A stretch of 64,000 nucleotides of DNA from Roseicyclus sp. (GTDB lineage: Bacteria > Pseudomonadota > Alphaproteobacteria > Rhodobacterales > Rhodobacteraceae): the NCBI GenBank assembly GCA_018401965.1, contig JAGYJU010000006.1, positions 99,630-163,629 on the forward strand, in the 5' to 3' direction. Made by a program: the position numbers and the translations under genes. Positions within the stretch are counted from its first letter, which is position 1; each line of letters opens with the position of its first letter. Below, piece after piece: positions 37,771 to 46,379 of the stretch. Under the pieces are notes generated by a model, which made no database searches, was not told the DNA's origin, and worked only from the letters and a program-made list of their open reading frames with translations.

Positions 37771-38757
37771 TTGACCGTTTCACTGGCAGACATGCCGCTG
37801 GCCCCGCCGGTTCTGCTGGCGCCCCTGGCCGGCATCACCGACCGCCCGTTCCGCGACCTGGTCGCGGGCTTTGGCGCCGGCCTGGTCGTGTCGGAAATGG
37901 TCGCCAGCCAGGAAATGGTCGAGGCCAAGGCCTCGGTCCGGGCGCGGGCCGAACTCGGCTATGACGCCACGCGCACCGCCGTGCAGATCGCCGGCCGAGA
38001 GGCGCATTGGATGGCCGAGGCCGCCCGGATCGCAGAGGCGCAGGGCGCGCGGATCATCGACATCAACATGGGCTGCCCGGCGAAAAAGGTCACGACCGGC
38101 CTGTCTGGCTCGGCCTTGATGCGCGACCTGGATCACGCCCTGTCGCTGATCGAGGCGGTGGTGGGCGCGGTCAAGGTGCCGGTCACGCTCAAGACCCGGC
38201 TGGGCTGGGATGACGCGCAGCGCAACGCCGCCGATCTGGCGCGCCGCGCCGAGGGGGCGGGGGTTGCGATGATCACCATCCATGGCCGAACGCGGTGCCA
38301 GTTCTACAAGGGGGCCGCCGATTGGGCCGCCATCCGCGCGGTCAAGGATGCGGTGACGATCCCGTTGATCGCCAATGGCGACATCGTCGATGCCGCCACC
38401 GCCGCGCGTGCGCTGCGCCTGTCGAATGCGGACGGGGTGATGGTGGGCCGGGGCATTCAGGGCCGCCCATGGGCCTTGGCCGAAATTGCCGCAACGCTCT
38501 ACGGCACGCCTGCGCCGGTGGTGCCCAAGGGGCGCGCGCTGGCCGATCTGGTGGCCCGCCATTACGAGGCGATGCTGGGCTTTTACGGGGCGGATCTGGG
38601 CCTGCGCGTCGCGCGCAAGCATCTGGGCTGGTACATGGATCAGGCGGCCACGCCCGCGCCTTTGCGCCAGCGCATCCTGACGGCGCGCGCGCCCGGCGAT
38701 GTTTTCGCGCATTTGCCCGAGGCGATGACATCCGCCCCCGAACGGTGCGCCGCATGA
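37771..38757 (+). CDS. dusB: tRNA-dihydrouridine synthase B (NifR3)
   Basis: A 328-residue FMN enzyme that reduces uridine to dihydrouridine in tRNA. The signature MNMGCPAKKVTTG with its catalytic Cys is present, as are the N-terminal PLAGITDRPFRDLV and the phosphate-binding GVMVGRGIQGRPW. In Rhodobacter this gene was named nifR3 because it is the first gene of the ntrBC operon. Its stop overlaps the ntrB ATG by four bases (ATGA). Confidence 0.96.
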   Translation: MTVSLADMPLAPPVLLAPLAGITDRPFRDLVAGFGAGLVVSEMVASQEMVEAKASVRARAELGYDATRTAVQIAGREAHWMAEAARIAEAQGARIIDINMGCPAKKVTTGLSGSALMRDLDHALSLIEAVVGAVKVPVTLKTRLGWDDAQRNAADLARRAEGAGVAMITIHGRTRCQFYKGAADWAAIRAVKDAVTIPLIANGDIVDAATAARALRLSNADGVMVGRGIQGRPWALAEIAATLYGTPAPVVPKGRALADLVARHYEAMLGFYGADLGLRVARKHLGWYMDQAATPAPLRQRILTARAPGDVFAHLPEAMTSAPERCAA

Positions 38758-39821
38758 CGCAGGTGACCAACAGCCTGTGGGCGTCGCTGCCGCTTCCGGC
38801 GCTGATCTGCGATGGCGATAACCGCATTCTCGATGTGAACCCGGCGGCGGAAACATTCCTGAACGCGTCGAAAAAGGCGCTGGAAGGCAGCCCGGTCTGG
38901 GACAAGATCTTTGTCGATGCGCCGCTGGAAGAGGCGTTTGCCCGCGTGCGCGACGCCAGCGCCCCCCTGTTCGTCAATGCCGTCGATGTCGGCACCGGCA
39001 GCCGCAAGCCGGTGTCCTGCGACGTGCAGATCGCGCCGCTCGCCGACAAGCCCGACCATGTGCTGGTGCTGCTTGAAAGCCGCGACCTGGCCGGGCGGCT
39101 TGACCGCGCGATGTCGTCGAAATCGGCGGCGAAATCGGCCATCGGCATGGCGGAAATGCTGGCGCATGAAATCAAGAACCCGCTGGCGGGCATTTCCGGC
39201 GCGGCGCAGCTGATCAGCATGAATGCCAATGGCGAAGACCGGGAATTGACCGACCTGATCGTCGAGGAAACCCGGCGCATCGTGAAATTGCTGAGCCAGG
39301 TCGAGGATTTCGGCAATGTCCGCCCGCCCGACCGGCGCGCGGTCAACATCCATGACGTGTTGGACCGCGCCCGCAAATCCGCCGCCGTGGGCTTTGCCGC
39401 GCATATGCAGATCGAGGATGATTACGACCCGTCTCTGCCGGCGACATGGGCCGACCCCGATCAATTGCAGCAGGTGTTCCTGAACCTGTTGAAAAACGCG
39501 GCCGAAGCGGGGCGCAGCGGCGGAACGATCCGGCTGCGCAGTTTCTACGAACTCAGCCTGAAGGTGCGCCGCAAGGATGGCACCGGGGGCGCCGTGCCCT
39601 TGCAGATCGAGGTGATCGACGATGGCCCGGGCATTCCGCCCGACCTGGCCGAAGACCTGTTCGAGCCTTTCGTGTCGGGTCGCGAAAACGGCACCGGGCT
39701 TGGGCTTGCGCTCGTGTCGAAGATCATCGCCGACCATGATGGCTGGATCGCGGTCGACAGCGTGCCGGGGCGCACGGTGTTCCGCGTGTCGCTGCCCGTC
39801 GCACCCAAAGGTGCGCAATGA
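38754..39821 (+). CDS. ntrB: Nitrogen regulation sensor kinase NtrB
   Basis: A 355-residue soluble histidine kinase that controls NtrC phosphorylation under the PII protein. An N-terminal PAS domain (about 10-110), the dimerisation/H box with His138 (MLAHEIKNPLAG), the N box LNLLKNAAEA, and G boxes DDGPGIPP and GTGLGLAL are present. It is coupled to dusB by ATGA. The last residues VAPKGAQ and its stop codon lie inside the first unit of the tandem repeat that fills the gap to ntrC. Confidence 0.96.
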   Translation: MTQVTNSLWASLPLPALICDGDNRILDVNPAAETFLNASKKALEGSPVWDKIFVDAPLEEAFARVRDASAPLFVNAVDVGTGSRKPVSCDVQIAPLADKPDHVLVLLESRDLAGRLDRAMSSKSAAKSAIGMAEMLAHEIKNPLAGISGAAQLISMNANGEDRELTDLIVEETRRIVKLLSQVEDFGNVRPPDRRAVNIHDVLDRARKSAAVGFAAHMQIEDDYDPSLPATWADPDQLQQVFLNLLKNAAEAGRSGGTIRLRSFYELSLKVRRKDGTGGAVPLQIEVIDDGPGIPPDLAEDLFEPFVSGRENGTGLGLALVSKIIADHDGWIAVDSVPGRTVFRVSLPVAPKGAQ

Positions 39822-39943
39822 CCAAGGGTCGCACCCAAAGGTGCGCAATGACCAAGGGTCGCACCCAAAGGTGCGCAATGACCAAGGGTCGCACCCAAAG
39901 GTGCGCAATGACCAAGGGTCGCACCCAAAGGTGCGCCATGACC
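39798..39943 (+). repeat. 30-bp tandem hairpin repeat between ntrB and ntrC
   Basis: Four perfect 30-bp units (39798-39827, 39828-39857, 39858-39887, 39888-39917) and a partial fifth (39918-39943) that diverges after GCGC. Each unit contains CGCACCCAAAGGTGCG, a perfect 6-bp-stem hairpin, and re-encodes the last seven codons of ntrB (VAPKGAQ) plus the TGA, overlapping an ATG. It ends 36 bp before the ntrC start. The exact copies suggest recent duplication by slippage; an effect on ntrC expression through RNA structure is possible. Confidence 0.95.
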
Positions 39944-39979
39944 CAGACAGCCGCCCAGACAACCGGAGAAACCTGACCC

Positions 39980-41371
39980 ATGGATGGCACCGTTCTTGTC
40001 GCAGATGACGACCGCACCATCCGCACCGTTCTGACCCAGGCGTTGACGCGCGCGGGCTGCAAGGTGCATGCGACCTCCAGCCTGATGACGCTGATGCGAT
40101 GGGTGGACGAGGGAAAGGGCGACCTCGTCATTTCCGACGTGATCATGCCCGATGGCAACGGGTTGGAAACCTTGCCGCAGATCACCGAGAAACGCCCCGG
40201 CCTGCCGGTGATCATCATCTCGGCGCAGAACACGATCATGACGGCGATCCAGGCGACCGAAAAGGACGCCTATGATTACCTGCCAAAACCCTTTGACCTG
40301 CCCGACCTGATGAAGAGGGCGGCGCGCGCGCTGGATCAAAAGCGCCGCGTGCAGCCGCCCCGCTCGGCCGCACCGGCGGGCGCGCCGGTGGCCGCGATCC
40401 CGGCGCAGCAGGAAGATCTGCCGCTGGTGGGGCGCACCGCCGCGATGCAGGCGCTGTACCGGCTGGTGGCGCGTGTGATGAACACCGATCTGCCGGTTCT
40501 GGTGACCGGCGAAAGCGGCACCGGCAAATCGCTGATCGCGCGCGCCATCCATGATTTTTCCGACCGCCGCACGCTGCCCTTCGTCGTCGCCTCGGCCAGT
40601 GATCTGGACGGGATGGATGGGCCTTCTGCCATCGTGGCGCGCGCGCGGGGCGGGTCGATCCTGTTCGACGAGGTGGGCGATCTTGGCGAAGAGGCGCAGG
40701 CGCGCATCGTGCGGATGCTCGATGCATTCGGTGACAGCGCGCCGCGCATCATGGCGACCTCGCAACGCGACCTGATGGAACGGATGGAGGCGGGTCAGTT
40801 CCGGCAGGATCTGTTCTACCGGCTTGGCGGCGTCACGCTGACCGTGCCCAGCCTGCGCGAACGGGTCGATGACATCCCCTTGCTGTCGACGCATTTCCTG
40901 GCGCGCGCCGAACGCGATGGCCAGCCGCTGCGCCGCTTTTCGAACGAGGCGATGGATCTGATCCGGACCTATTCCTGGCCCGGCAACGTGCGGCAGTTGG
41001 AAAACACCATCAAGCGGCTGACCGTCACCGGCCAATCCGAGGAAATCGGCAAACCCGAGGTGGAACTGGTTCTGGGCAACCAGCCCGCGATCGAGCCGCT
41101 GATGGGGGGGGCGCCCGGCGACAAGTTGCAGGCCTCTGTGGCCAAGCATCTGAAACGCTATTTCGATCTGCACGGGGGCGTGTTGCCGCCGCCAGGCCTG
41201 TATCCGCGCATCCTGCGCGAGGTGGAGACACCGCTGATCGAAATCGCGCTCGAGGCGACAGGCGGCAATCAGGCCAAATGTGCCGATCTTCTCGGGATCA
41301 ACCGCAATACCTTGCGAAAAAAGATCACCGATCTTGATATCCGCGTGACACGCCGGCGAAAATTGATGTAA
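39980..41371 (+). CDS. ntrC: Nitrogen regulation response regulator NtrC (sigma-54-independent type)
   Basis: A 463-residue regulator: receiver domain with phospho-acceptor Asp53 (ISDVIMPDG), AAA+ domain with Walker A GESGTGKS at 177-184 and Walker B GSILFDEV, and a C-terminal Fis-type helix-turn-helix ([20 protein letters not shown]). The GAFTGA loop that contacts sigma-54 is absent; the AAA+ segment between the two Walker motifs is shortened. This matches Rhodobacter capsulatus NtrC, which activates sigma-70 RNA polymerase. The start ATG follows CGGAGAAA. It is separated from ntrB by the tandem repeat. Confidence 0.95.
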   Translation: MDGTVLVADDDRTIRTVLTQALTRAGCKVHATSSLMTLMRWVDEGKGDLVISDVIMPDGNGLETLPQITEKRPGLPVIIISAQNTIMTAIQATEKDAYDYLPKPFDLPDLMKRAARALDQKRRVQPPRSAAPAGAPVAAIPAQQEDLPLVGRTAAMQALYRLVARVMNTDLPVLVTGESGTGKSLIARAIHDFSDRRTLPFVVASASDLDGMDGPSAIVARARGGSILFDEVGDLGEEAQARIVRMLDAFGDSAPRIMATSQRDLMERMEAGQFRQDLFYRLGGVTLTVPSLRERVDDIPLLSTHFLARAERDGQPLRRFSNEAMDLIRTYSWPGNVRQLENTIKRLTVTGQSEEIGKPEVELVLGNQPAIEPLMGGAPGDKLQASVAKHLKRYFDLHGGVLPPPGLYPRILREVETPLIEIALEATGGNQAKCADLLGINRNTLRKKITDLDIRVTRRRKLM

Positions 41372-41439
41372 ACTCGCAACAGTCGCGTGGCGATTAAGTT
41401 ACAGCCATTCAGGACGCGTTACCGTTGGGGGAGCAGCCC

Positions 41440-43689
41440 GTGGAACATCCCGCGGACAGGTCGGCGCCTGGTCTGATCGACCGGTTCTGGCGGTTCAAGG
41501 AAGACCCGAACGTGCGCAGCGCGGCGACGCTGGGCCTTGTCGTGCTTGGGCCGGTGCTGGCGCTTTTGACCTTTCTGGTTCTGGGTCCGCTGTCGGATCT
41601 TGCCGATGCGCCGGGGCTGCGGCTGATCATCCTTGCCGATCTGATCTATATCCTTGTCGTGGCGGCGCTTGTGCTGCGCGAGGTGGCGCGCATCGTGGCG
41701 TCGCGGCGCGCGCAATCGGCGGGGTCGCGGCTGCATCTGCGGCTGACGGGCGTGTTCACGGTCGTGGCGCTGGTGCCCACGATCCTGGTCGCGGTCTTTG
41801 CCACGATCACGGTGAACATGGGGCTGGAGGGCTGGTTTTCCGATCGCGTGTCGCGCGCGCTTGGCAATTCGGTCGATGCCGCGGTCGCCTATAGCCAGGA
41901 ACATCGCGACGACCTCACGACCGACACGCAGGCGCTTGCGAATTTCCTGAACATCAACCGCCGGGCCACCGTGCTTTTGTCGGATGGCGATCTGCGCCAA
42001 TTGCTGAGCCAGGGCCAAAGCCGCATCCAGCGCGGGCTGGAAGAGGCCTTCGTGATCGATGGCGGTGGTGAAATCCGGGCGCGGGGCGAAAGCAGTTACC
42101 TGTTCGATTACGACCGCCCCGAGGCGCAGGCGCTGGCGCAGGCGATGGATGGCGAGATCGTCTTGATCGAGGATCGGCGGCAGAATGAATTTCGCGCGTT
42201 GGTCCGGCTGGAGGCATTTCCGGACCGTTACCTTTACGTGAGCCGCGAAGTGGATGGCGCGATCCTGGCCTTGCTGGATGAAACGCAGCAAACCGTCCAG
42301 CTTTACCGCCAGCTCGAGGCGGACCGGGGCCGGGTGCTGTTCGAATTCGGGCTGTTGTATCTGGGCTTTGCGCTGATCATGGTGCTGGCGGCGATCTGGC
42401 TGGGCCTGTGGTTCGCCGAACGCCTGTCGCGCCCGGTGGGGCAATTGGCGGGGGCGGCGCAACGGGTGGGGCAAGGTGACCTTGACGTTCGCGTCACCGA
42501 AGAACGCGGCGATGACGAAATCGCCATGCTGGGCCGCCTGTTCAACCAGATGACCCGGCAATTGCGCGGCCAGCGCGACACGCTGATCGAACAGAATGCC
42601 AGCACCGAGGCGCGGCGGCGGCTGTTTGACAGCGTGCTGGGGTCGGTCACGGCCGGTGTCATCGGGCTGAACGATGCGGGCCGGGTCGATTTCGTGAACC
42701 GCTCCGCGATCCGCCTGTTGCAGATGGTCGAACAGCGCGACAGCGGTCTGAACCTGTCGGCGGCCGTGCCCGAGTTCGCGGGCCTGTTCGAGCGGTTGCA
42801 GAAATCCACCTCCGAGGCGGTGCAGGAAGAAATCAAGCTGACCCGCGCGGGCAAGCAGGAAAGCCTCTTGGTGCGCATGGCCACCCGGCGCAACGAGGGC
42901 GGCGCGCTGGAAGGCTACGTGGTGGCCTTTGACGATGTGACCCAGCTGGTGAGCGCGCAGCGCATGGCGGCCTGGGGCGATGTCGCCCGGCGCATCGCGC
43001 ATGAAATCAAGAACCCCCTGACCCCGATCCAGCTGTCGGCAGAGCGCATAAAACGGCGCTATGCCAAGGACATGGAGGGTGAAGACAAGGCAAAACTCGA
43101 AGAGCTGACCGAAATCATCGTGCGCCAGACCAATGATCTGCGCCGCATCGTCGACGAGTTTTCCAAGTTTGCCCGGATGCCCGAACCCGAAACCCGGGTA
43201 GAGGATCTGGCAAAGCTGTTCCGCGAGGCGATCACGCTGCAACGCGCGGGCCAGCCCGGCGTGCGCTTCGAGTTTGACATTCCGACCGAGCCGGTGATGG
43301 CCGAACTGGATGCGACCATGATCGGGCAGGCCTTTACCAACCTGTTGAAGAACGGCGGAGAAGCAATTGAAACCTTGCAGGAAAAAGGCGCGCCCAGTGG
43401 GCATCGGCCGCACTTGCGCGGGGCGCTCACGATGACGGGCACCGCCGCCATCATCACCATCGCCGACAATGGCATCGGCCTGCCCGCGGATCGCGAAAAG
43501 CTGTTCGAGCCTTACGTGACAACGCGCGACAAGGGCACCGGGCTTGGCCTGCCCATCGTCAAGAAAATTATCGAGGAACACGGCGGAACGCTGGAATTGC
43601 TGGATGCGGAGCCGTTCGAGGACGGCGCGCATTCCGGGGCAATGGCGCGTATCACCCTGCCGATCTTGCCCAAGGGAGGGACAGCATGA
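41440..43689 (+). CDS. ntrY: Nitrogen regulation sensor kinase NtrY
   Basis: A 749-residue membrane histidine kinase, partner of NtrX. Several N-terminal TM helices (about 32-100) lead to a periplasmic sensor region and a further TM helix, then HAMP (ERLSRPVGQLAGAAQRVGQGDLDVRV), PAS (VLGSVTAGVIGLNDAGRVDFVNR), H box with His521 (IAHEIKNPLTPIQLS) and the ATPase G boxes (DNGIGLP, GTGLGLPIV). The GTG at 41440 is chosen because GGGGGAG stands six bases before it; a TTG at 41425 is an alternative. It overlaps ntrX by four bases. Confidence 0.95.
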   Translation: MEHPADRSAPGLIDRFWRFKEDPNVRSAATLGLVVLGPVLALLTFLVLGPLSDLADAPGLRLIILADLIYILVVAALVLREVARIVASRRAQSAGSRLHLRLTGVFTVVALVPTILVAVFATITVNMGLEGWFSDRVSRALGNSVDAAVAYSQEHRDDLTTDTQALANFLNINRRATVLLSDGDLRQLLSQGQSRIQRGLEEAFVIDGGGEIRARGESSYLFDYDRPEAQALAQAMDGEIVLIEDRRQNEFRALVRLEAFPDRYLYVSREVDGAILALLDETQQTVQLYRQLEADRGRVLFEFGLLYLGFALIMVLAAIWLGLWFAERLSRPVGQLAGAAQRVGQGDLDVRVTEERGDDEIAMLGRLFNQMTRQLRGQRDTLIEQNASTEARRRLFDSVLGSVTAGVIGLNDAGRVDFVNRSAIRLLQMVEQRDSGLNLSAAVPEFAGLFERLQKSTSEAVQEEIKLTRAGKQESLLVRMATRRNEGGALEGYVVAFDDVTQLVSAQRMAAWGDVARRIAHEIKNPLTPIQLSAERIKRRYAKDMEGEDKAKLEELTEIIVRQTNDLRRIVDEFSKFARMPEPETRVEDLAKLFREAITLQRAGQPGVRFEFDIPTEPVMAELDATMIGQAFTNLLKNGGEAIETLQEKGAPSGHRPHLRGALTMTGTAAIITIADNGIGLPADREKLFEPYVTTRDKGTGLGLPIVKKIIEEHGGTLELLDAEPFEDGAHSGAMARITLPILPKGGTA

Positions 43690-45089
43690 CCGACATTCTG
43701 GTCGTCGACGACGAACGCGATATCCGCGAATTGATCTGCGACATCTTGCAGGACGAAGGCTATTCCACCCGGATGGCGGGCTCGTCGGATGAATGCATGG
43801 CGGAATTGAACCGTGCCGCGCCCGGACTGATGATCCTCGATATCTGGCTGAAAGACAGCAGCATGGACGGGATCGACATCCTTGGCCATGTCAAGCGCGA
43901 CAATCCCGATGTGCCGGTGGTGATCATTTCCGGTCATGGCAACATCGAGATCGCGGTCGCCGCGATCAAGCAGGGCGCCTATGATTTCATCGAAAAGCCC
44001 TTCAACATCGACCAGCTTCTGGTGGTGATCCGGCGCGCGATGGAAACCTCGCGGCTCCGGCGCGAGAACGCCAGCCTGCGCCGCCAGGACACCAAGCCCA
44101 CCGAGATGGTGGGGGCGGGTGTCGCCTTTCGCACGCTCAAGGGGCAGTTGGACAAGGTCACCAAATCCAACGGCCGCGTGATGCTGACCGGCGGGCCGGG
44201 GTCGGGCAAGGAAATGGCGGCGCGCTACATCCACGCCCAGTCCAACCGCGCCGATGCGCCCTTCGTGACCGTCAGTTCCGCCGCCGTGCAACCCGACCAC
44301 ATGGAAGAGGTGCTGTTTGGCCGCGAAAGCGCCGATCGCGGGCTGGAACAGGGGCTTTTGGAACAGGCCCATGGCGGCGTGATCTATTTCGACGAGGTGG
44401 CCGACATGCCGCCCGGAACGCAGTCCAAGATCCTGCGGGTGCTGGTGGATCAAAGCTTTACCCGCGTCGGCGGCACGGCCAAGGTCCGGGTTGACCTGCG
44501 CGTCATCTCGTCCACCTCGCGCGATCTGGCGGCGGAAATCGCGGCAGGACGGTTCCGCGAAGAATTGTATCACCGCCTTAACGTGGTGCCGATCGAGGTG
44601 CCCAGCCTCGAGGAACGGCGCGACGACATTCCCGACCTGGCGCGGCATTTCATCGTCGAATTCAACCGCGACCAGGGCCTGCCGCTGCGCGCGCTCGGCG
44701 AAGACGCGGCGGCGATGCTGCAAACGATGCGTTGGCCGGGCAACGTGCGCCAGTTGCGCAACATGATCGAACGGGTGCTGATCCTGGGCGATGGCACCGG
44801 CCCGATCGAGGCGCGCGATCTGCCCGGCCAGTCCGAGGCCACGGGCGAGGATGAGGGCGGCGCGCTGTCGGCTACGCTGACCACCTTGCCGCTGCGCGAG
44901 GCGCGCGAATTGTTCGAACGCCAATACCTGATAGCGCAGATCAACCGCTTTGGCGGCAATATCAGCCGCACTGCCAGTTTCGTCGTCATGGAACGCAGCG
45001 CGCTGCACCGCAAGCTGAAATCGCTGGGCGTGGTGACGACCAGCAAATCGGGCGCGCGCATCGCGCAGATGGAAGACGAAGAGGAATAA
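43686..45089 (+). CDS. ntrX: Nitrogen regulation response regulator NtrX
   Basis: A 467-residue regulator paired with NtrY. Receiver domain with Asp52 (MILDIWLKDSSMDG), AAA+ domain with an altered P-loop (GGPGSGKE), Walker B GVIYFDEVADMP, and a C-terminal Fis-type DNA-binding helix (GGNISRTASFVVMERSALHRKL). As in NtrC here, the GAFTGA loop is missing: the segment reads LFGRESADRGLEQGLLEQA. It is therefore unlikely to work with sigma-54. NtrYX affects nitrogen use and redox control in this group. Coupled to ntrY by ATGA; the usual downstream trkA/hfq genes are not present. Confidence 0.95.
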   Translation: MTDILVVDDERDIRELICDILQDEGYSTRMAGSSDECMAELNRAAPGLMILDIWLKDSSMDGIDILGHVKRDNPDVPVVIISGHGNIEIAVAAIKQGAYDFIEKPFNIDQLLVVIRRAMETSRLRRENASLRRQDTKPTEMVGAGVAFRTLKGQLDKVTKSNGRVMLTGGPGSGKEMAARYIHAQSNRADAPFVTVSSAAVQPDHMEEVLFGRESADRGLEQGLLEQAHGGVIYFDEVADMPPGTQSKILRVLVDQSFTRVGGTAKVRVDLRVISSTSRDLAAEIAAGRFREELYHRLNVVPIEVPSLEERRDDIPDLARHFIVEFNRDQGLPLRALGEDAAAMLQTMRWPGNVRQLRNMIERVLILGDGTGPIEARDLPGQSEATGEDEGGALSATLTTLPLREARELFERQYLIAQINRFGGNISRTASFVVMERSALHRKLKSLGVVTTSKSGARIAQMEDEEE

Positions 45090-45100
45090 TCGTCCCCGCC

Positions 45101-46267
45101 TCAGGTCGCCACCATCAGCCGGTCCAGCCCGTGGAAATGGTATATATTGGCATAGCTTGGCGGCGCGGCTAGCCGCAGGCCAGGGTGGGTGTCGAACAAG
45201 ACGCGCAGCGCCACCTGCAATTCCAGCCGCGCCAGCGCCGCGCCCACGCAGAAATGCAGCCCCGCGCCAAAGGCGAGGTTGGCGGGCCCGTCGCGGCGGT
45301 CGGGCACGAAGCGGTCGCCATCGGGGTAGACCGCGTCATCGCGGCCCGCGCTGGCCAGCAACAGCCCCACCTCGTCGCCGCGCGCAAAGCGGTGCCCCGC
45401 GATCGTCACATCCTCGTAGGCGGTGCGGGTGAACAGGTGCAGCGGCGGATCGTAGCGCAGGATCTCCTCGACCAGGGGCGCGGCATCGGGGCCGGGCCGC
45501 GCGCCGGTGTCGAGGCAGAGCTTGATGCCGTTGCCTAGGCTGTGCACCGTCGCCTCGTGGCCCGCGTTGAGCAACAGGATGCAGGTAGTGATCAGCTCCT
45601 CGGTGGTGAGCTTGTCGCCCGCTTCCTCGGCGGCGATCAGGGCGGTGATCAGGTCGTCGCGCGGCTCGGTGCGGCGACGCGCGACATGGCCGCGCAGGAA
45701 ATCCGCGAACTCCTCGGCCGCGGCAGAGGCCGCGACCTCTTCGTCGCGGCTGCGGCGCGCCTGGTACATCTGCACCATCGCATTGGACCAGCGCAGCAGG
45801 TCGGGGGCCATCGCCTCGGGCACGCCCAGAAGGCGGGCGATGATGATGACCGGGATCGGGCGGCAAAACGCGTCGAGCAGGTCGAGCTCGCCCCGTGGCA
45901 GCGCCTGCGCCAGATCGCGGGCAAGGCGGTCGATCTCGGGGGCAAGCGACTGGATGCGCCGCGAGGTGAAGGCGCGCAGCACGAGCGCGCGCAACCGCGT
46001 GTGGCGGGGCGGTTCCAGTTCCAGCATCGAATGCGCCTCGACTGCGTAGAAGGGCGCCAGGTGCGGCGGCACGGGCCGGGGCGCGATCGGTTCGCGGCCA
46101 AAGCGACGGTCGCGCAACAGCGCGTTCACCGCCGCATGGGTCGTGGCCATCGGCAGGGCGTAATCCTGCCAGAACACCAAGGGGCCCGCGGCGCGCGTGC
46201 GGGCGTAGAACGGATAGGGGTTCTGGACGAAACCGGGATCCGTCGGGGATTGGATCAGCGTCTGCAT
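45101..46267 (-). CDS. Cytochrome P450
   Basis: A 388-residue soluble class I P450. The I-helix oxygen-activation motif is LLLNAGHEATV, the ExxR motif is EEILRYD, and the heme-binding loop is FGAGLHFCVGAALAR with the axial Cys. These, with the length, place it among bacterial P450s. It would need a ferredoxin and reductase encoded elsewhere. It stands 11 bp from the convergent ntrX. Its substrate cannot be inferred. There is no linked biosynthetic cluster. Confidence 0.94.
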   Translation of the reverse strand: MQTLIQSPTDPGFVQNPYPFYARTRAAGPLVFWQDYALPMATTHAAVNALLRDRRFGREPIAPRPVPPHLAPFYAVEAHSMLELEPPRHTRLRALVLRAFTSRRIQSLAPEIDRLARDLAQALPRGELDLLDAFCRPIPVIIIARLLGVPEAMAPDLLRWSNAMVQMYQARRSRDEEVAASAAAEEFADFLRGHVARRRTEPRDDLITALIAAEEAGDKLTTEELITTCILLLNAGHEATVHSLGNGIKLCLDTGARPGPDAAPLVEEILRYDPPLHLFTRTAYEDVTIAGHRFARGDEVGLLLASAGRDDAVYPDGDRFVPDRRDGPANLAFGAGLHFCVGAALARLELQVALRVLFDTHPGLRLAAPPSYANIYHFHGLDRLMVAT

Positions 46268-46312
46268 GATCGCCTCGTGGCAGGGGCCGGTTATCTTGGC
46301 CAGCGCCGCGCC

Positions 46313-46334
46313 TGCGTATTTATGGAAAGGTGAA
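46313..46334. repeat. 22-bp dispersed repeat, copy 2
   Basis: Identical to positions 13786-13807. It lies between the P450 start and the 3' end of the TRAP permease gene; on the minus strand its TTCACCTTT end forms the tail of the terminator hairpin. Confidence 0.8.
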
Positions 46335-46364
46335 AGGGGCGCGGCGGTGTGACCCGGCCGCGCC
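46330..46364 (-). terminator. Probable terminator after the TRAP permease
   Basis: On the minus strand GGCGCGGC pairs perfectly with GCCGCGCC around an 11-base loop, 15 bp past the stop codon, followed by CCTTTCACCTTT. The tail overlaps the dispersed 22-bp repeat. Confidence 0.6.
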
Positions 46365-46379
46365 GCTTTCGGTCTTGTG

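Noticed and set aside
39798..39943. CRISPR array
   Set aside because: The repeats are directly adjacent with no spacers, and no cas genes are present.
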